A stretch of DNA of 64,000 nucleotides from Notamacropus eugenii (GCF_028372415.1 NC_092879.1:92838741-92902740), one strand, 5' to 3'. Positions 13,601 through 23,915 are shown, numbered from the stretch's first letter. Translations and numbers: made by a program. The notes: generated by a model from the letters alone, not told the origin.

Positions 13601-14154
13601 CTCCCTACTGTTTCAGGACTTTTTTCCAGCGAGAATGGAAACTGGTGAGTCATCAAACTATTTCCAGTTTGTTAATATTTCACAAAACAACACTTTTGTC
13701 TGCCTGAGCATATCAAAGTTTGGTCCAACGTGCCTGAAGGTGAGTAGGTGCCCAATGGGGATTTGTTGAATGAAAGGGACAATGAGATATGAAGAATAAA
13801 AATGAAAGCTGAGGTGGGGGTGGGGGAAATACTTGAGGCTCTGAATATGCCTGAGCTCTCTTGGTTACAAGATACCCAACTTCAGTGGGCTTTTGGAGTC
13901 AGAGCGTACCTTCCACCAAACTGTTCAGGTCTTTAGAGTTGCAGCCGTCAAATTTCAGCAGGTCCACTCCCCAGTCAGCAAAGGTTTTGGCATCGATATC
14001 GTAGTAGCCATAGCTGCCTGGGTACCCAGCACAGGTGAGAGTTCCCACATCTTGATAAATCCCTAGCTTCAGTCCCTTAGAATGTACCTGGAAGAGACAC
14101 AGAAAGACAGAGGGACGGACATGGACACAGATGCATGCATGCACACATGCACAT

Positions 14155-14212
<58 letters not shown>

Positions 14213-17200
14213 CCCCACAGAAAACAATGAAGGGAAGGACTTAAACCCAAGAGCCTTGTGCCTTAGGTGGGAACAGATAGAATCTCTCAGTGGCCTCTTC
14301 TACCCTTTCCCCTTCCTCTAGGTCTATTCCTTTAAGGCAAAGGTGTGGCCCACAACATTCCTGAGTATGGCTGAAGTAGATTAAAATGTAATAGGAAAAT
14401 ATTTAACAAAATAAATAAAAGTACAATAAAACACAGATAATGTTACATTGAAGTTTTTTAAGTCAATATGAGATCATCTAAGGATACTTGGGTACTGCTT
14501 AGCAGCCCCTGTTTCTATATGAAATTAACACCACAGATCTAATGTGCCTTAACTGAATTGTGGCTTTTGTCCCACAACAATTTCACCCAGTTGAAACCAA
14601 AGCTATTTAGCTCAGAACTAGATTTAACAGCAGAAAAAGAAAGTAGCCAGTATATCTTTGCCTTATGGGGTTCCAAGTCATCACAGCTATACTGAGATAG
14701 GAGAAAAATGTCCTAGAGATGAATTTCTTTCTAACATTCTATATACAGAGTATATCTCTAAGAAGTACGAAACACTAATAAGGAAATACATATAAATGCC
14801 AAGGACCAAGGTCCTTTTCCTTTTGGCAAATACAATGCTTCTGGCAAAAGCTAGCTTTTCCAACTTTAGACAGAAGGAACTACTATAGAATGGCTCTCTC
14901 CCATGGAATGCACTCTTGTCTACGACCGGATGACGGCAGCATCTGTGTTTTCTGGGTATTTCACAGTGTCACAAGAGTTACTTTGCAACATGCTTTTCTT
15001 TTTTTTAACCAAGAAAATGCCATCTCCCTGAATGGGAAGCAGGCTTAGCAATGAACTTACATAGTTTGCGAGGTGACGGATTCCACTGGGGAAGCGCTCG
15101 GGGTCTGCCTTGAGCCTACCATTCTCGTCTCGTTTGGAGGCCAACCAACAGTCATCGATGCAGACATACTCATAGCCCACATCCTTCCAGCCTTCTGATA
15201 CCATGAGGTCAGCCATCTGCATGAAGAGCTGTTCACTGAGGGAGAGAAACTGGAGTTACCATGACAGTCAATGGTCATCATGAATGCCTTCACAGAGGTA
15301 TCAGGACCTCCTTCCACCCCCGATAAAAGGAAGAGCAGCACCAAACAAGAAACTGAATGTGCACATTAAGGACAGTCAGCACAAATTCATCTGCCAGAAG
15401 GATGAGAACCTGGGGGCAGTTATGGCTGCTATGTGCCATAAAGAGACTTCCGGAATTATTTATTTACGATGATCTGTAAACTGCTTGTAAAAGATGCCCT
15501 AGGATAGTTTTGTTTTCCCAGAGATGGGATCTGACTTCTTTAGTGAGCACAAGACATACTGATCTGTTTGTTGTACGAATGGCCCCACAATTTACACTGC
15601 TCGTTAAGGCTTGGAAAAACATTTTATATACATCATCTCATTTACCTCTAACAACCCTGTGAGTAGAGAACAGAGGTAAAATTATCTCCATTTTACAGAT
15701 GTAGAAACTGAGGCAGAGAAAATTGAAATGACTTATCTATGGTAACTCAGCTAGTGTCAAAAGTGGAATTTGAACCCAGGTTCCACCTGTTATTTATTAG
15801 GCCAGGGTGTTTCTCAATCTGTGGCACTGCCCCTTATGAGTTGGGTAACTGTTGGGTAAGTCACGTACCCTCCCTGGCCCTCAAGTTGTTCGTCTCTAAA
15901 ATGAGGGTTGGACTAGATTATAGGATGCTTGAGCTGGATGGGACCTCTGAAGTCAGTTGGTTGAATGACCTCATTCATTTGTTAAACACCTACACTGTGC
16001 TGAGCTCTATAAAGAGAAAAAGGAACCAGCACCTAGCCTCAAAAGCAGCTAACATGTTACTGGAGGGAAGCAACATGGGACCCTTGGATCATTGATTTGG
16101 AGCTGGAAGGGACTCTGGAGCCCAAATTCCTCATTTTACAGATGAAGAAACTGAGGCCTACAAAGGTTAGGTGATTTGTCCAAGGTCATGCTGGTAGTCA
16201 GAGGCACAGCTGGGGTTTGAACTGAGGTCCTGACTCCATATCCATGATTCCTTCCATGGAACATACAGTCTCCCGCTGTACACAGATAATTAAGTTTGGA
16301 ATATCTGCAACCTAATTTCTGGAAGAGGGAATCATGTGAGTTTTAGCTTTGAAGGAAGTTGGGGATTGTGTGAGGCATAGAGGTGAGGAGGGAGGGGGAG
16401 GGCATTATGTGGGCCAGTTTGACTGGAGAGTACTATGCAATGAGCCTGGAGTCAGACTGGGAAGAGTGAAACATCAAGCAGAGGAGTTTTGATTTTATTT
16501 TGGACTGTCTTAGCAGGAAAGTGATGGGAAAATCATTCCGGCAGCTATGTGGAGACTGGATTGGAATGCGGAGAAACCCCAGGCAAAGGGATCACTGCTA
16601 CCATGCAGGTAAGAGGTGACAAACGTCTGAATCTCGATCAAGGATGTGAGACAGGAGGGAAGGGGTTGAATGTTAGAAGTGATTTAGAGGTAAATGACAG
16701 GATGTGATGGGTGGGGTGGAAGGGGTGAGAGAAAGAGAAGAGGCCACCTCCACACGAGTCTGGGGCACCGAAGCGGTGATGGTACCCTGCAAAGGAAAAG
16801 GGAAGATGGGAAGGAAAAGATGTTTGTTTTGTTTCGGAGCATGGAGGGGGAGGGGGGCATGTTAAGATCTTAGAAGAGGAAGCTACACTTGGAGGTTCCC
16901 TTTTCCATAGCCCCAAAGCCCTCTGAGACCCCTCCAAGCTGTGGAAGCGTGATCCCTCTGGGAACCTCAGCGTCCTCGTGTGCTACACTGGCCCGGATGC
17001 CCCCTGCCACCCCTCCAACGTCAGGGCTGGATGGACCCTGGCTGGACCTCCGGGGCCGGCTCCGTCCACTACCTGATGCAGTTCTCCGGGTCCTCGATGC
17101 AGTCCACGTTACAGGTGAAGCGCTCCCAGTGCAGCCAGCCCATGGTCGGGGTCAGGGCCAGCCCGTTGTCCAGGGCAGTGACCCTGGGCACGCCCACCAG

Positions 17201-17305
17201 AGCCGGGACCAGGGCCAGGGCCAGGGCCGAGCTCAGGCTCCGGCCCGAGAAGGCAAACGCCCGGGTGCCCTCCTGCCCGAGCCGCTTCGCCCTAGATCCG
17301 CCCAT
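10331..17305 (-). CDS. GLA: Alpha-galactosidase A (GLA), seven exons
   Basis: Lysosomal GH27 retaining hydrolase that removes terminal alpha-galactose from globotriaosylceramide and related lipids; human loss causes Fabry disease. Exons on the minus strand: 17305-17073, 15235-15061, 14087-13910, 12636-12545, 11779-11618, 11211-11014, 10615-10331. Exon 2-6 lengths (175, 178, 92, 162, 198) equal those of human GLA, and all introns are GT-AG. The 440-residue product has a hydrophobic signal segment (about 25-40) before the mature start LDNGL, the family signature [11 protein letters not shown], nucleophile Asp183 in LLKFDGC (human D170), acid/base Asp244 in GDILDSW (human D231) and the substrate-selecting EWPL (human E203, L206). 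The cysteines of human disulfides C56-C63, C202-C223 and C378-C382 are kept. N-glycan sites N205 and N228 are kept, while the human N139 site is lost (GTLTC). The start is the only in-frame ATG before the signal segment, with A at -3 and G at +4. No break was found. Confidence 0.97.
11014..11211 (-). CDS. GLA: GLA exon 6
   Basis: Acceptor ttgtctcag, donor AGGAAG|gtacct. Encodes [20 protein letters not shown] through [14 protein letters not shown], the most conserved stretch of the protein. Confidence 0.97.
11618..11779 (-). CDS. GLA: GLA exon 5
   Basis: Acceptor gcctcctag, donor GACATG|gtaagc. Encodes [20 protein letters not shown] and on to [11 protein letters not shown]; it holds the acid/base Asp and Arg of the active site. 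Residue 233 (human numbering) is Leu in place of Asp, a non-catalytic position. Confidence 0.97.
12545..12636 (-). CDS. GLA: GLA exon 4
   Basis: Acceptor cttttacag, donor CAGAAG|gtaagc. Encodes [20 protein letters not shown] plus [10 protein letters not shown], with the E/L residues that give galactose (not GalNAc) preference. Confidence 0.97.
12680..12845 (-). mobile_element. MIR/core-SINE in GLA intron 3
   Basis: Reverse core 'gaagtgatttgcccagggtt', head ending 'ctacctactgtgccacc'. Confidence 0.7.
12855..13025 (-). mobile_element. MIR element in GLA intron 3
   Basis: Reverse MIR text: 'aagtgacttgccctagggtc', then 'gctgggatttgaaccaggtc'. It lies next to the previous copy. Confidence 0.8.
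13153..13315. mobile_element. Short hAT-like DNA transposon, copy A
   Basis: Begins 'cagaggtgccaagcacg', holds the shared middle 'accaaataaataaaaatata', and ends 'gtttgacactattg'; the ends are imperfect inverted repeats. Two further copies lie at 14338 and 52635. Non-autonomous, no coding. Confidence 0.65.
13910..14087 (-). CDS. GLA: GLA exon 3
   Basis: Acceptor cctcttccag, donor GGAAG|gtacgc. Encodes [15 protein letters not shown] through the nucleophile segment DLLKFDGC. Confidence 0.97.
14157..14213. repeat. (CA)n microsatellite in GLA intron 2
   Basis: Over 25 uninterrupted CA units ending in a C-run. On the transcribed minus strand it reads (GU)n and starts about 70 nt upstream of the exon 3 acceptor. 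Confidence 0.95.
14338..14536. mobile_element. Short hAT-like DNA transposon, copy B
   Basis: Begins 'caaaggtgtggcccacaaca', shares 'aacaaaataaataaaagtac' and 'ttttttaagtcaatatgag' with copies A and C. The right end is eroded (gaaattaacaccacag). Confidence 0.65.
15061..15235 (-). CDS. GLA: GLA exon 2
   Basis: Acceptor ctctccctcag, donor AACTAT|gtaagt. Encodes [20 protein letters not shown] and the GH27 signature with its DDCW. Confidence 0.97.
15600..15810 (-). mobile_element. MIR element in GLA intron 1
   Basis: Reverse MIR: 'catctcatttacctctaaca', 'ccattttacagatgtagaaa', then 'gaatttgaacccaggttcc'. Confidence 0.8.
15815..15990 (+). mobile_element. Core-SINE in GLA intron 1
   Basis: 'taactgttgggtaagtcacg', 'gtctctaaaatgagggttgg' and the tail 'actagattataggatgct'. 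Confidence 0.6.
16085..16262 (-). mobile_element. MIR element in GLA intron 1
   Basis: Reverse: 'cattttacagatgaagaaac' followed by 'gatttgtccaaggtcatgc' and 'gctggggtttgaactgagg'. Confidence 0.8.
16320..16600 (-). mobile_element. L2 fragment, antisense
   Basis: Read in reverse it matches the L2 3' region: phrases equivalent to 'gcaggaaagtgatgggaa', 'cggcagctatgtggagac' and 'gggccagtttgactggag' recur in other antisense L2 copies here. Confidence 0.65.
17073..17305 (-). CDS. GLA: GLA exon 1
   Basis: Signal peptide and first 33 residues of the mature enzyme ([19 protein letters not shown]...), ending ATCAG|gtagtg. The N-terminus is 13 residues longer than human, with a charged stretch ([13 protein letters not shown]) before the hydrophobic core. 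Confidence 0.95.
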
Positions 17306-17495
17306 TATCGTCTGGACCCCGAAACCACAACTCAAACTCCGCGGTCCGATGCTCCCGGCTCAGCAGAGTTAAATGGAGCAAAGGACCAATCAGTGCTTGG
17401 GGCACGGCGGGCCTCCTCCTATCAGCGGCTGTTCCTGGCGTGGTGGGCGGGAGGCTCTGGGGAAGCATTCCCAGGCAAACCCCGGGCCAGGGCCG

Positions 17496-17543
17496 GTCAT
17501 GTGGCCGAGGGAGGGTGCTCACATGACGCAGGGTTCACGTGAC
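17496..17543. promoter_or_regulatory. CLEAR-like E-box cluster (TFEB/TFE3 type)
   Basis: TTCACGTGAC at 17534-17543 matches the lysosomal CLEAR consensus GTCACGTGAC at nine of ten bases. CTCACATGAC (17518-17527) and GTCATGTGGC (17496-17505) are weaker relatives. All lie 190-240 bases upstream of the GLA ATG. TFEB control of lysosomal genes is established; use of these sites is inferred. Confidence 0.6.
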
Positions 17544-18214
17544 GGGAAGCAGGTGCGGGGCCCGTATCGAGATTTTATCGCGATCTTTTAGCGGCCCGCC
17601 CGCGGCCGAGGGGAGCCGAGGGGGTTGACGGGAGCGGGGGAAGTGGGGAGGGGTAGGGCGCCTCGCGCTGGAGTGGCGAGGCTCGAACCCGGGTGCCTTG
17701 CTGCCGTGGGCCTCAGGCTCCCCTTCCGGCGGCTGTTTTTCTTCTCTCGTTCCTTTTTTCATTTTCATTTTTCGTTTTATTTGCCTTTGGGAGGGCCGGA
17801 AAGCACGTTCATCACACCAGGTCACGGAAACCCATTTGTCCTTTAGCCAGGAGCGGTCCCATGGCCGGCCCCCGCGCTGGTGGTTTGCCTTTTAAATACC
17901 TGTATTTGTGCGTTCGGAAGCGAGATTGCGCTTACCTCAGCACTTCGGCGTTCCGCGGAGTGTTCTTTTAACCTTTGGACGCTTTTTTTCCATCTCTCAG
18001 CGACTTCCCCTCACCCCCAACCCCTCTTTGGCTCCGGTCTTCTCTTCTTAGGACCTTCTCTGGGGGCAGCAGGACAAACCCCAAACCTGTGGAGAAAACA
18101 TTTAATATTGGGATAATGCTGCAAACCACAAGTACTATATTATTATTATTCTTGATTCCAAGGCCCGCCCTCTGTCTTCTACACTTCTGTCCTCTACTTC
18201 TCAACTAATGGATT

Positions 18215-18450
18215 CGTTAGATCAGTCATCTTCAGTGGAGGCACCGTTTGGGGTTTTCTTGGCAAAAATACTGGGATGCATTGTATTTTTCTTTTCTAGT
18301 CATGGTACAGATGAGAAAACTGAGGCAGACAGGGTTAAGTGACTTGCCCAGGGTCACACAGCTAGTTACTGTCAGATCAGATTTGAACTTAGAAAGGAGT
18401 CTTCCTGACTCCAGGCCCAGAGCTCCATCTACCGCATGACCTAGATCTGA
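18215..18450 (-). mobile_element. Marsupial tRNA-derived SINE, antisense
   Basis: Reverse of the 6150 type: 'ggggttttcttggcaaaaat', 'cagatgagaaaactgaggca', 'gacttgcccagggtcacaca', head 'gagctccatctaccgcatga'. Confidence 0.82.
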
Positions 18451-18719
18451 TCTATCTTAGGGTCCAGAGGGCTTTTCAGGTAGCTGTTGCTTTACTTTTC
18501 ATTCATTCTACAATCATTTAACAATCTGCTGAGGGCAAGGCACTGCAAATATTTGTTTACTTCACAGGTGTATATCTCTGATTCAATTAGACTTCTTTTT
18601 CACCTCCTTTTAACTCTCCCAAGCAAAACTTAATCCTATCTTTGTGCCTTTTTATCATCATGCTTTTTTATTTTTTGTAATCATGCTTTTTCTCTCCCCC
18701 TCCCTGCCAAAAACAACCC

Positions 18720-18990
18720 CTAAACAAGTTGAAATGCCTTTCTGCTTCCTCACCATCTGTTTAAATGCTATCCAATCTATAAAGGCCCACTCAAGTTTCA
18801 CTTCTCCAGGGAGCCTTCCCTGGCTATTCTAGCCCACATGGAACTCCCCTCCTTCTCTCAGGTGTTGTAGTCTTAGCTATTAATTGTTACTTAATTATTT
18901 CTTGTGTGGCAATTGTGTTTTCTCAGCCAGAGTGTAAATTCTTTAGTGGCTGAAAAACTGACTTTTTATATCCTCAACACCTAGTACAGT
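18720..18990 (+). mobile_element. L2 3' fragment
   Basis: 'cactcaagtttcacttctcc', 'gggagccttccctggctatt', then 'cctcaacacctagtacagtg'. Order and phrases fit the L2 3' region. Confidence 0.65.
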
Positions 18991-19229
18991 GATGGTCAGG
19001 TAGCTAATAATGCTGTTACTATTCTTCTGCCAGCCCCATATGTAAAAAATGAACTGATAAATGAACAAAGGTAGAGCAGTGATATGTTATAAGAAGAAGG
19101 ACTACAGTAGTTTTTAGGACAGTGACTGATTTCTTCAAAGGCCCACAGAACAATCCAGCCTTTGCCCCACATTTGATCTTAACAGTAGGCATAGGGGTCA
19201 TTATTTGTATTTTTTTCAGTTCCAGATTC

Positions 19230-20400
19230 CTACGTTCCCCTTTCCTCTCCCCTGCCTATTAAGAAGACAGAAAAACAAAACACTAAAAATAGTATAGTCA
19301 TACAAAACAAATTTCTGCATTAGCCATGTTCCAAATTTTTTTTTAAGCAAGAAAAAGAAGAAAATATGCTTCAATCTGTGTTCTGAGTTTATCAGCTCTC
19401 AATCTGGAGGTAGATAGCTTGTTTAGTGAGAGTCTTTTAGAATTACATTTGCTCATTGTGTTGATTAGAGTTGATAAGTCTTTCAAAATTGATTATCCTT
19501 ACAATATTGCTTTTACTATGCAAAGTGTTCTGTTTCTGCTCACTTCTCTTTGTATCAGTTCCTATAATTTTTCCCAAGTTTTTCTAAAACTACCTCCATC
19601 ATTCCTTGTAGCACAATAGTTTTCTACCTCATTCATGTACCATAACTTATTTAGCTTTCCCCCCAAATGATGGGCATCCCCTCCATTTCCAATTCTTTGC
19701 CACCACAAAAAGAGTAGCTGTAAATATTTTTGTACATGTGGGTTCTTTCCCTATTTTTTTGATCTCTCAAGTATAGACCTAAGTAGCAGTGTTGCTGAAT
19801 CTAAGGGTATGCATATTTTTTTAATACTTTTAATACTTTTGCTGCATAATTTGAAATTGCTTTCTGAAATCATTGCTCCAGCTCACAGCTCCACAAACAG
19901 TGCATTAGCGTACCTACTTTCCCACATCATCTCCAGCATTTGTAATTTTTCTTCCCCCATCTCCCTTGGTTATTTGACCAATCTTATGGTTCTGAGGTGA
20001 TACCTCAGAGTTGTTTGATTTTCAGTTCTCTAATTACCAGTGACTTTGAGCTTTTTTTCATATGACTATTGATAGCTTTGATTTCTTCCTCAGAAGAGTA
20101 TTCATAATGGTGCTGATTATTTTAAATTTGACTCAGTTTCAAATGTATTTTAGAAAGGGGACTTCTATCAAAGAAAACTTGCAAAAAGATTTCACCCTCA
20201 GTTTCCTGCTTTTCTTCTAATTTTAGCTGCATTGATTTGTTTTTATAAAACCTTTTTAATTTTATGTAATCAAAATTATCCATTTTACCTTCTGTGATTC
20301 TCTCTGCCCCTTCTTTGGTCATGAACTCTTCTCTTATCCATAGATGTGCCAAGTAATTTCTTTCATGCTCTTCTAATTTGCTTATGATATCAGCCTTAAA
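19230..20400 (-). mobile_element. L1 3' portion, antisense
   Basis: Reverse complement of the marsupial L1 ORF2 end and 3' region: 'gatgggcatcccctccattt', 'ccaattctttgccaccaca', 'gtagcagtgttgctgaatc' and 'catatgactattgatagctt'. The reverse transcriptase frame is not open; truncated copy. Confidence 0.8.
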
Positions 20401-21211
20401 AATCACTCCAGAGCTAGACTCCCCTACCAGGGCCCCAGAATCGCTCCTTTTCTCCCAGGGTTTTTTCAGATCAGGTCTGATTCAGCCATGGCTCTTCTAG
20501 CACATTATAGACCCTATTACATTCCTTGGACCCTTGCTGAGATGGACTCACAGCCCTAAAGCCTGATAAAAATCTGCTGGTTTTTAGGATTTGGGGCAAA
20601 GAAAAGGCAGGCAGTAAGGTCAATTAATATTCTCCCTCTTTAATTCTATTAATTGGTAATTGTCCTTATTGAGAGCTGGAATGTGATTTAAAACTATTGA
20701 TAGCAAGGATTTTCCTCAACATGATTTTAGCTGTATTGAGACATTCCTCTTCTGCTTGCTTCTGTGAGAAATCTTAGAAAGGTGGGAGAAAACATGAGCT
20801 TGCTTTGCTCAACATTTACAAAAATCCTTATCCAGAATGAATGTCCCTCAAATTATTGCATCTTGCATACGCTTTCTTTGTGTATTCAGGAATCTTCTTT
20901 CCTCTTTTCATTTCCCAAGAAAGCCTCTGTGCAGTCTCCCATCTACCCACTAGATGTCACCAAATCCTGGGTGTGGAAACAGACAAGGGTGGGCCCAAGG
21001 TTCCCTTGAGATTGTTCAACAAAGACTGTTTCAGTCCTTTCATCCTTTCTTCTCTTGATTCTCCATTTCCTTTCTCTTCTTTCTTTCTCTACTGTTCCAA
21101 AGAAACTGAGTTCTCCCCAAGGTACAGTTATTGATCCTACCTTTTCTGACAGACTGGAATTTAATTTTCTCCCTCAAATTCTTAACCACTTAACAGATGG
21201 ACAGTTTAGAG

Positions 21212-21368
21212 CAGGAATTCTTCATCTTTTCATGGACTGCTCTCCTCCCCACTCATATCCCCTCCCCCCAGACAGTGGAGTGAAACCTATGAACCCTTTC
21301 CTAATTTTTAAATGCAGCAAACAAAATGCATAAGATCACAAAGAAAACCCCTAGGTTAAGAACCTGTG
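21212..21368. mobile_element. Non-autonomous hAT-type element (MER-like)
   Basis: Left end CAGGAATTCTTCATC and right end GGTTAAGAACCTGTG are imperfect inverted repeats. Flanks gtttagag and ctctagag look like an eroded 8-bp target duplication, the size hAT elements make. A second copy is at 31198. Confidence 0.65.
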
Positions 21369-21676
21369 CTCTAGAGGGAAAATCATTAAGAGACTTGAGA
21401 TAGCAATCTTGTGACTAAAATGGGGAACTTAATATGAGAATACATTTGTGTGGGTGACCACATTTGTGTCTGTCCTTTAGGAAAGTAAACTCTCCTAGGG
21501 TAGGGCCCATGTATTTTGGGGTTAATTCTTGCATCTCATCTGGCTGACTACATCACCCCAGTACAATAGTACATAGAAACCATAGCATTCTCTTGTTATT
21601 ACGATTCAACTGTAAATGCTTTGGATTTCCATGACTCCTTCCTTTCTTTTGAATATTCTTATTTATCTTTTGATGA

Positions 21677-22025
21677 ATAATAATAATGGCTAGCATTTAC
21701 ATAGTCCTTACTATGTACCAGGCACTGTGCTAAGCATAAATATTATCTTTTACAAATATTATCTCATTTTATATTCACAACAACCCTGGGAGATTGGTGC
21801 TTTTATAATTCCCAATTTACAGTTGAGGAAACTGAGGCAAGCAGAGGAGAACTCCAAGTGATTTCACAAATAGCATCTCTTTAATCATTGAAACATACCT
21901 GGACAGCTGAGAAAATGAGGCCATGCAAGGTGATTTGGCTTATTCCAAACCATATACTGACAGGTAGATGTGCTGCTGGACCCCAGACCTTCTGACTCAC
22001 TCTCACACTGGTGTTCTACCTATGT
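21677..22025 (-). mobile_element. MIR element, long copy
   Basis: 'atggctagcatttacatagt', 'gtaccaggcactgtgctaag', 'caatttacagttgaggaaac', then head text to 22025. An insertion of about 60 bases seems to split the core. Confidence 0.75.
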
Positions 22026-22029
22026 GATC

Positions 22030-22242
22030 CATGATTTTTTTCAAATGAAATTTTTATTATCTTTTGTTTTTGCACAACTACATCACTCATTGTATCCTTC
22101 CCCCATCCCATTCCCAGAGAACCATACCTTATAAGAGAGGAAAAAAGTTCCATTAAATTACCCAACCTATCCAGAAGTCCAGTGTTGTATGCAGTGTTCC
22201 ACTCCCTGGTCCCCCACCTCTGCAAAGGTGGGAGGAGGGAAG
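22030..22242. mobile_element. LINE-derived fragment, left part
   Basis: 'ttttgcacaactacatcact' and 'cccatcccattcccagagaa' resemble text found in marsupial L1 copies. It appears to continue after the SINE at 22500-22690. Confidence 0.45.
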
Positions 22243-22498
22243 ATTGCTTTAATAATAGCTAACAATTTCTATATAACTTTAAGGTTTGTAAGCCATTTAC
22301 CTACATTATCTCCTTCAATCCTCACAACAATCCTAGGAAGTAAGCGCGTTTATCCTCATTTTGCAGATGAGGAAACAGAAGCAGACGGAGGTTAAATGAC
22401 TTGCTGGGGTTCACCGAGAGAGTAATTGAGGCAGGGTTCTAAGCCAGGTCTTTCAGACTCCAACTCTAGCATTCTATCCACTATACCACCTAGTTCTT
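22243..22498 (-). mobile_element. MIR/core-SINE inserted in LINE sequence
   Basis: Complete reverse copy: 'aatagctaacaatttctata', 'cattttgcagatgaggaaac', 'aatgacttgctggggttcac', head 'ctatccactataccacctag'. LINE-like sequence lies on both sides. Confidence 0.8.
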
Positions 22499-22499
22499 T

Positions 22500-22690
22500 C
22501 ATCTGGTTATTAATAGTTTGACATTGTTTTGAGAGAGACCTATTTGTTCGTGTCCTTTAACCACGTTGTTAACTACTTGGGAAAATGGCTTTCGATCTGA
22601 TGTATTTCTGTTGGTTGTCTATGTATTTTGTATCAGACCCTAGTCAGAGATACCAGATCCATGATTTTCCCTCTTGTCTTGTCTGAAAAG
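22500..22690. mobile_element. LINE-derived fragment, right part
   Basis: 'aatggctttcgatctgatg' and 'tgtattttgtatcagaccc' resemble the L1 3' text that runs '...aatggctcttattctta...'. Partner of 22030-22242. Confidence 0.4.
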
Positions 22691-23719
22691 AACATTCATT
22701 AGATAACCAATACATATTCCTCCCATTTTAATCTGGAGGCAGTTTTTCTTCCCTACCCCCAACTCTAAAAGAAAACTCATTTTTCATAACAAGTAGCACT
22801 GAAGTTCATAATGTAAATGCATGACTGTTTACTTCTGGTCCTGCTGCTACATTCACCAATGCAATGGTATTTGTGGCCCAGTTATGACGCTGAATTGGGC
22901 ATTCACCTCCATGAAGGCAGGAATCATGGCTTCTGTAGTTTTTCTACGTCTACTAGAATCTGTCACAATGCCTGCCACATAGTAGACACGAATTTGACTG
23001 ATTTAACTAATTTGACTCAGGGCAAAGTGCTCAGAAGCCTAGAAGATGCTCATTCCTGTTGAAATGAAAGACTGTGGTCTTGGAAGGCAGCAGTCAGGAA
23101 CGATTCGTTCTCATCTTGCCTGCTCTGGTGCTCACGCATTGTCATATACCCTTTGATGATGGAAATGATGTGCTTTTTCTTAGGCAGAAGCCTAGAATTT
23201 GGAGTCACATGGGAGTCATTACCTTCACTGGCTGTAATTCAGCTAGAAATCAGAAGGTTTTCTCCTTCCTATTTTGGTAATTTCAGAATAATAGAAGAAA
23301 GAACTTTAACAAAAATGTGTTGATACGTGTTGCCTTTACATCAGTTATTTCACCGTCCTCTCCCATTTCTCCCTTGTAACCAAGAAACGCAGTTAAGCAA
23401 AAACAACCCATATAGTGACTGTGTCTGACAAAGTATATACTATTCTGTCTCTTGTGGTGTAGTCCCCGCTTCTGTTTTGTTATCTGTTCCCCAAAGCCTT
23501 CATTGTCTGTTTTTCGTAACTCTAAGTTCAGCTGCCCTTCAGTGCTCATTGTTGTAGGGTTTTGGTGATTATTCTCCTGGTTCTGTTTATTATACTCTGT
23601 ATTCATTCATGTTTCTCTGATGTCCTCGTTTGTGATTTATTACATAACAATATTCCATCATGTTCATATACTATAGTTTTTCTTCCATTATTCCCCAAAA
23701 GAAGGCTTTTTTATTTTTT

Positions 23720-23915
23720 TAAATAATTTTTTAAATAATTAGAGCTGTCCACACAAATGGTTGCCTCTTGAGGTAGTGAGTTCCCAATTATCAGAGAGTG
23801 TCCAGAGAAGGCTGGATCACTCCTTGGGGTGTTGTGAAATGGGATTCACACTTTAAGAAGAGATTGGACTCGTTGACCTTTGAAATCTCTTTGACCTTTG
23901 AAATTGTAAGATGTC
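23720..23915 (+). mobile_element. CR1/L3 3' end
   Basis: 'gaggtagtgagttcccaatt', 'agagaaggctggatcactc', then 'agattggactcgttgacctt', the canonical order of the CR1/L3 tail. The motif TTGACCTTTGAAAT occurs twice (23873 and 23891), a short tandem duplication. Confidence 0.75.

Larger units (their letters stand above)
16970..17720 (-). promoter_or_regulatory. CpG island promoter of GLA
   Basis: CpG-dense block covering GLA exon 1 and about 400 bases upstream. A CCAAT box (read on the plus strand) is at 17386-17390, and three lysosomal-type E-boxes lie at 17496-17543. No TATA element. In human this promoter region is shared head-to-head with HNRNPH2; no HNRNPH2 exon is seen on the other side here. 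Confidence 0.85.

Noticed and set aside
17305-17335. An upstream non-ATG extension of GLA exon 1
   Set aside because: The frame stays open to 17335, but that codon is TTG; the ATG at 17305 has a good context and a plausible signal peptide after it.
16889-17542. A 217-codon plus-strand frame opposite GLA exon 1
   Set aside because: It is the antisense shadow of GLA exon 1 and its GC-rich promoter; the peptide is Pro/Gly/Arg-rich and has no family resemblance.
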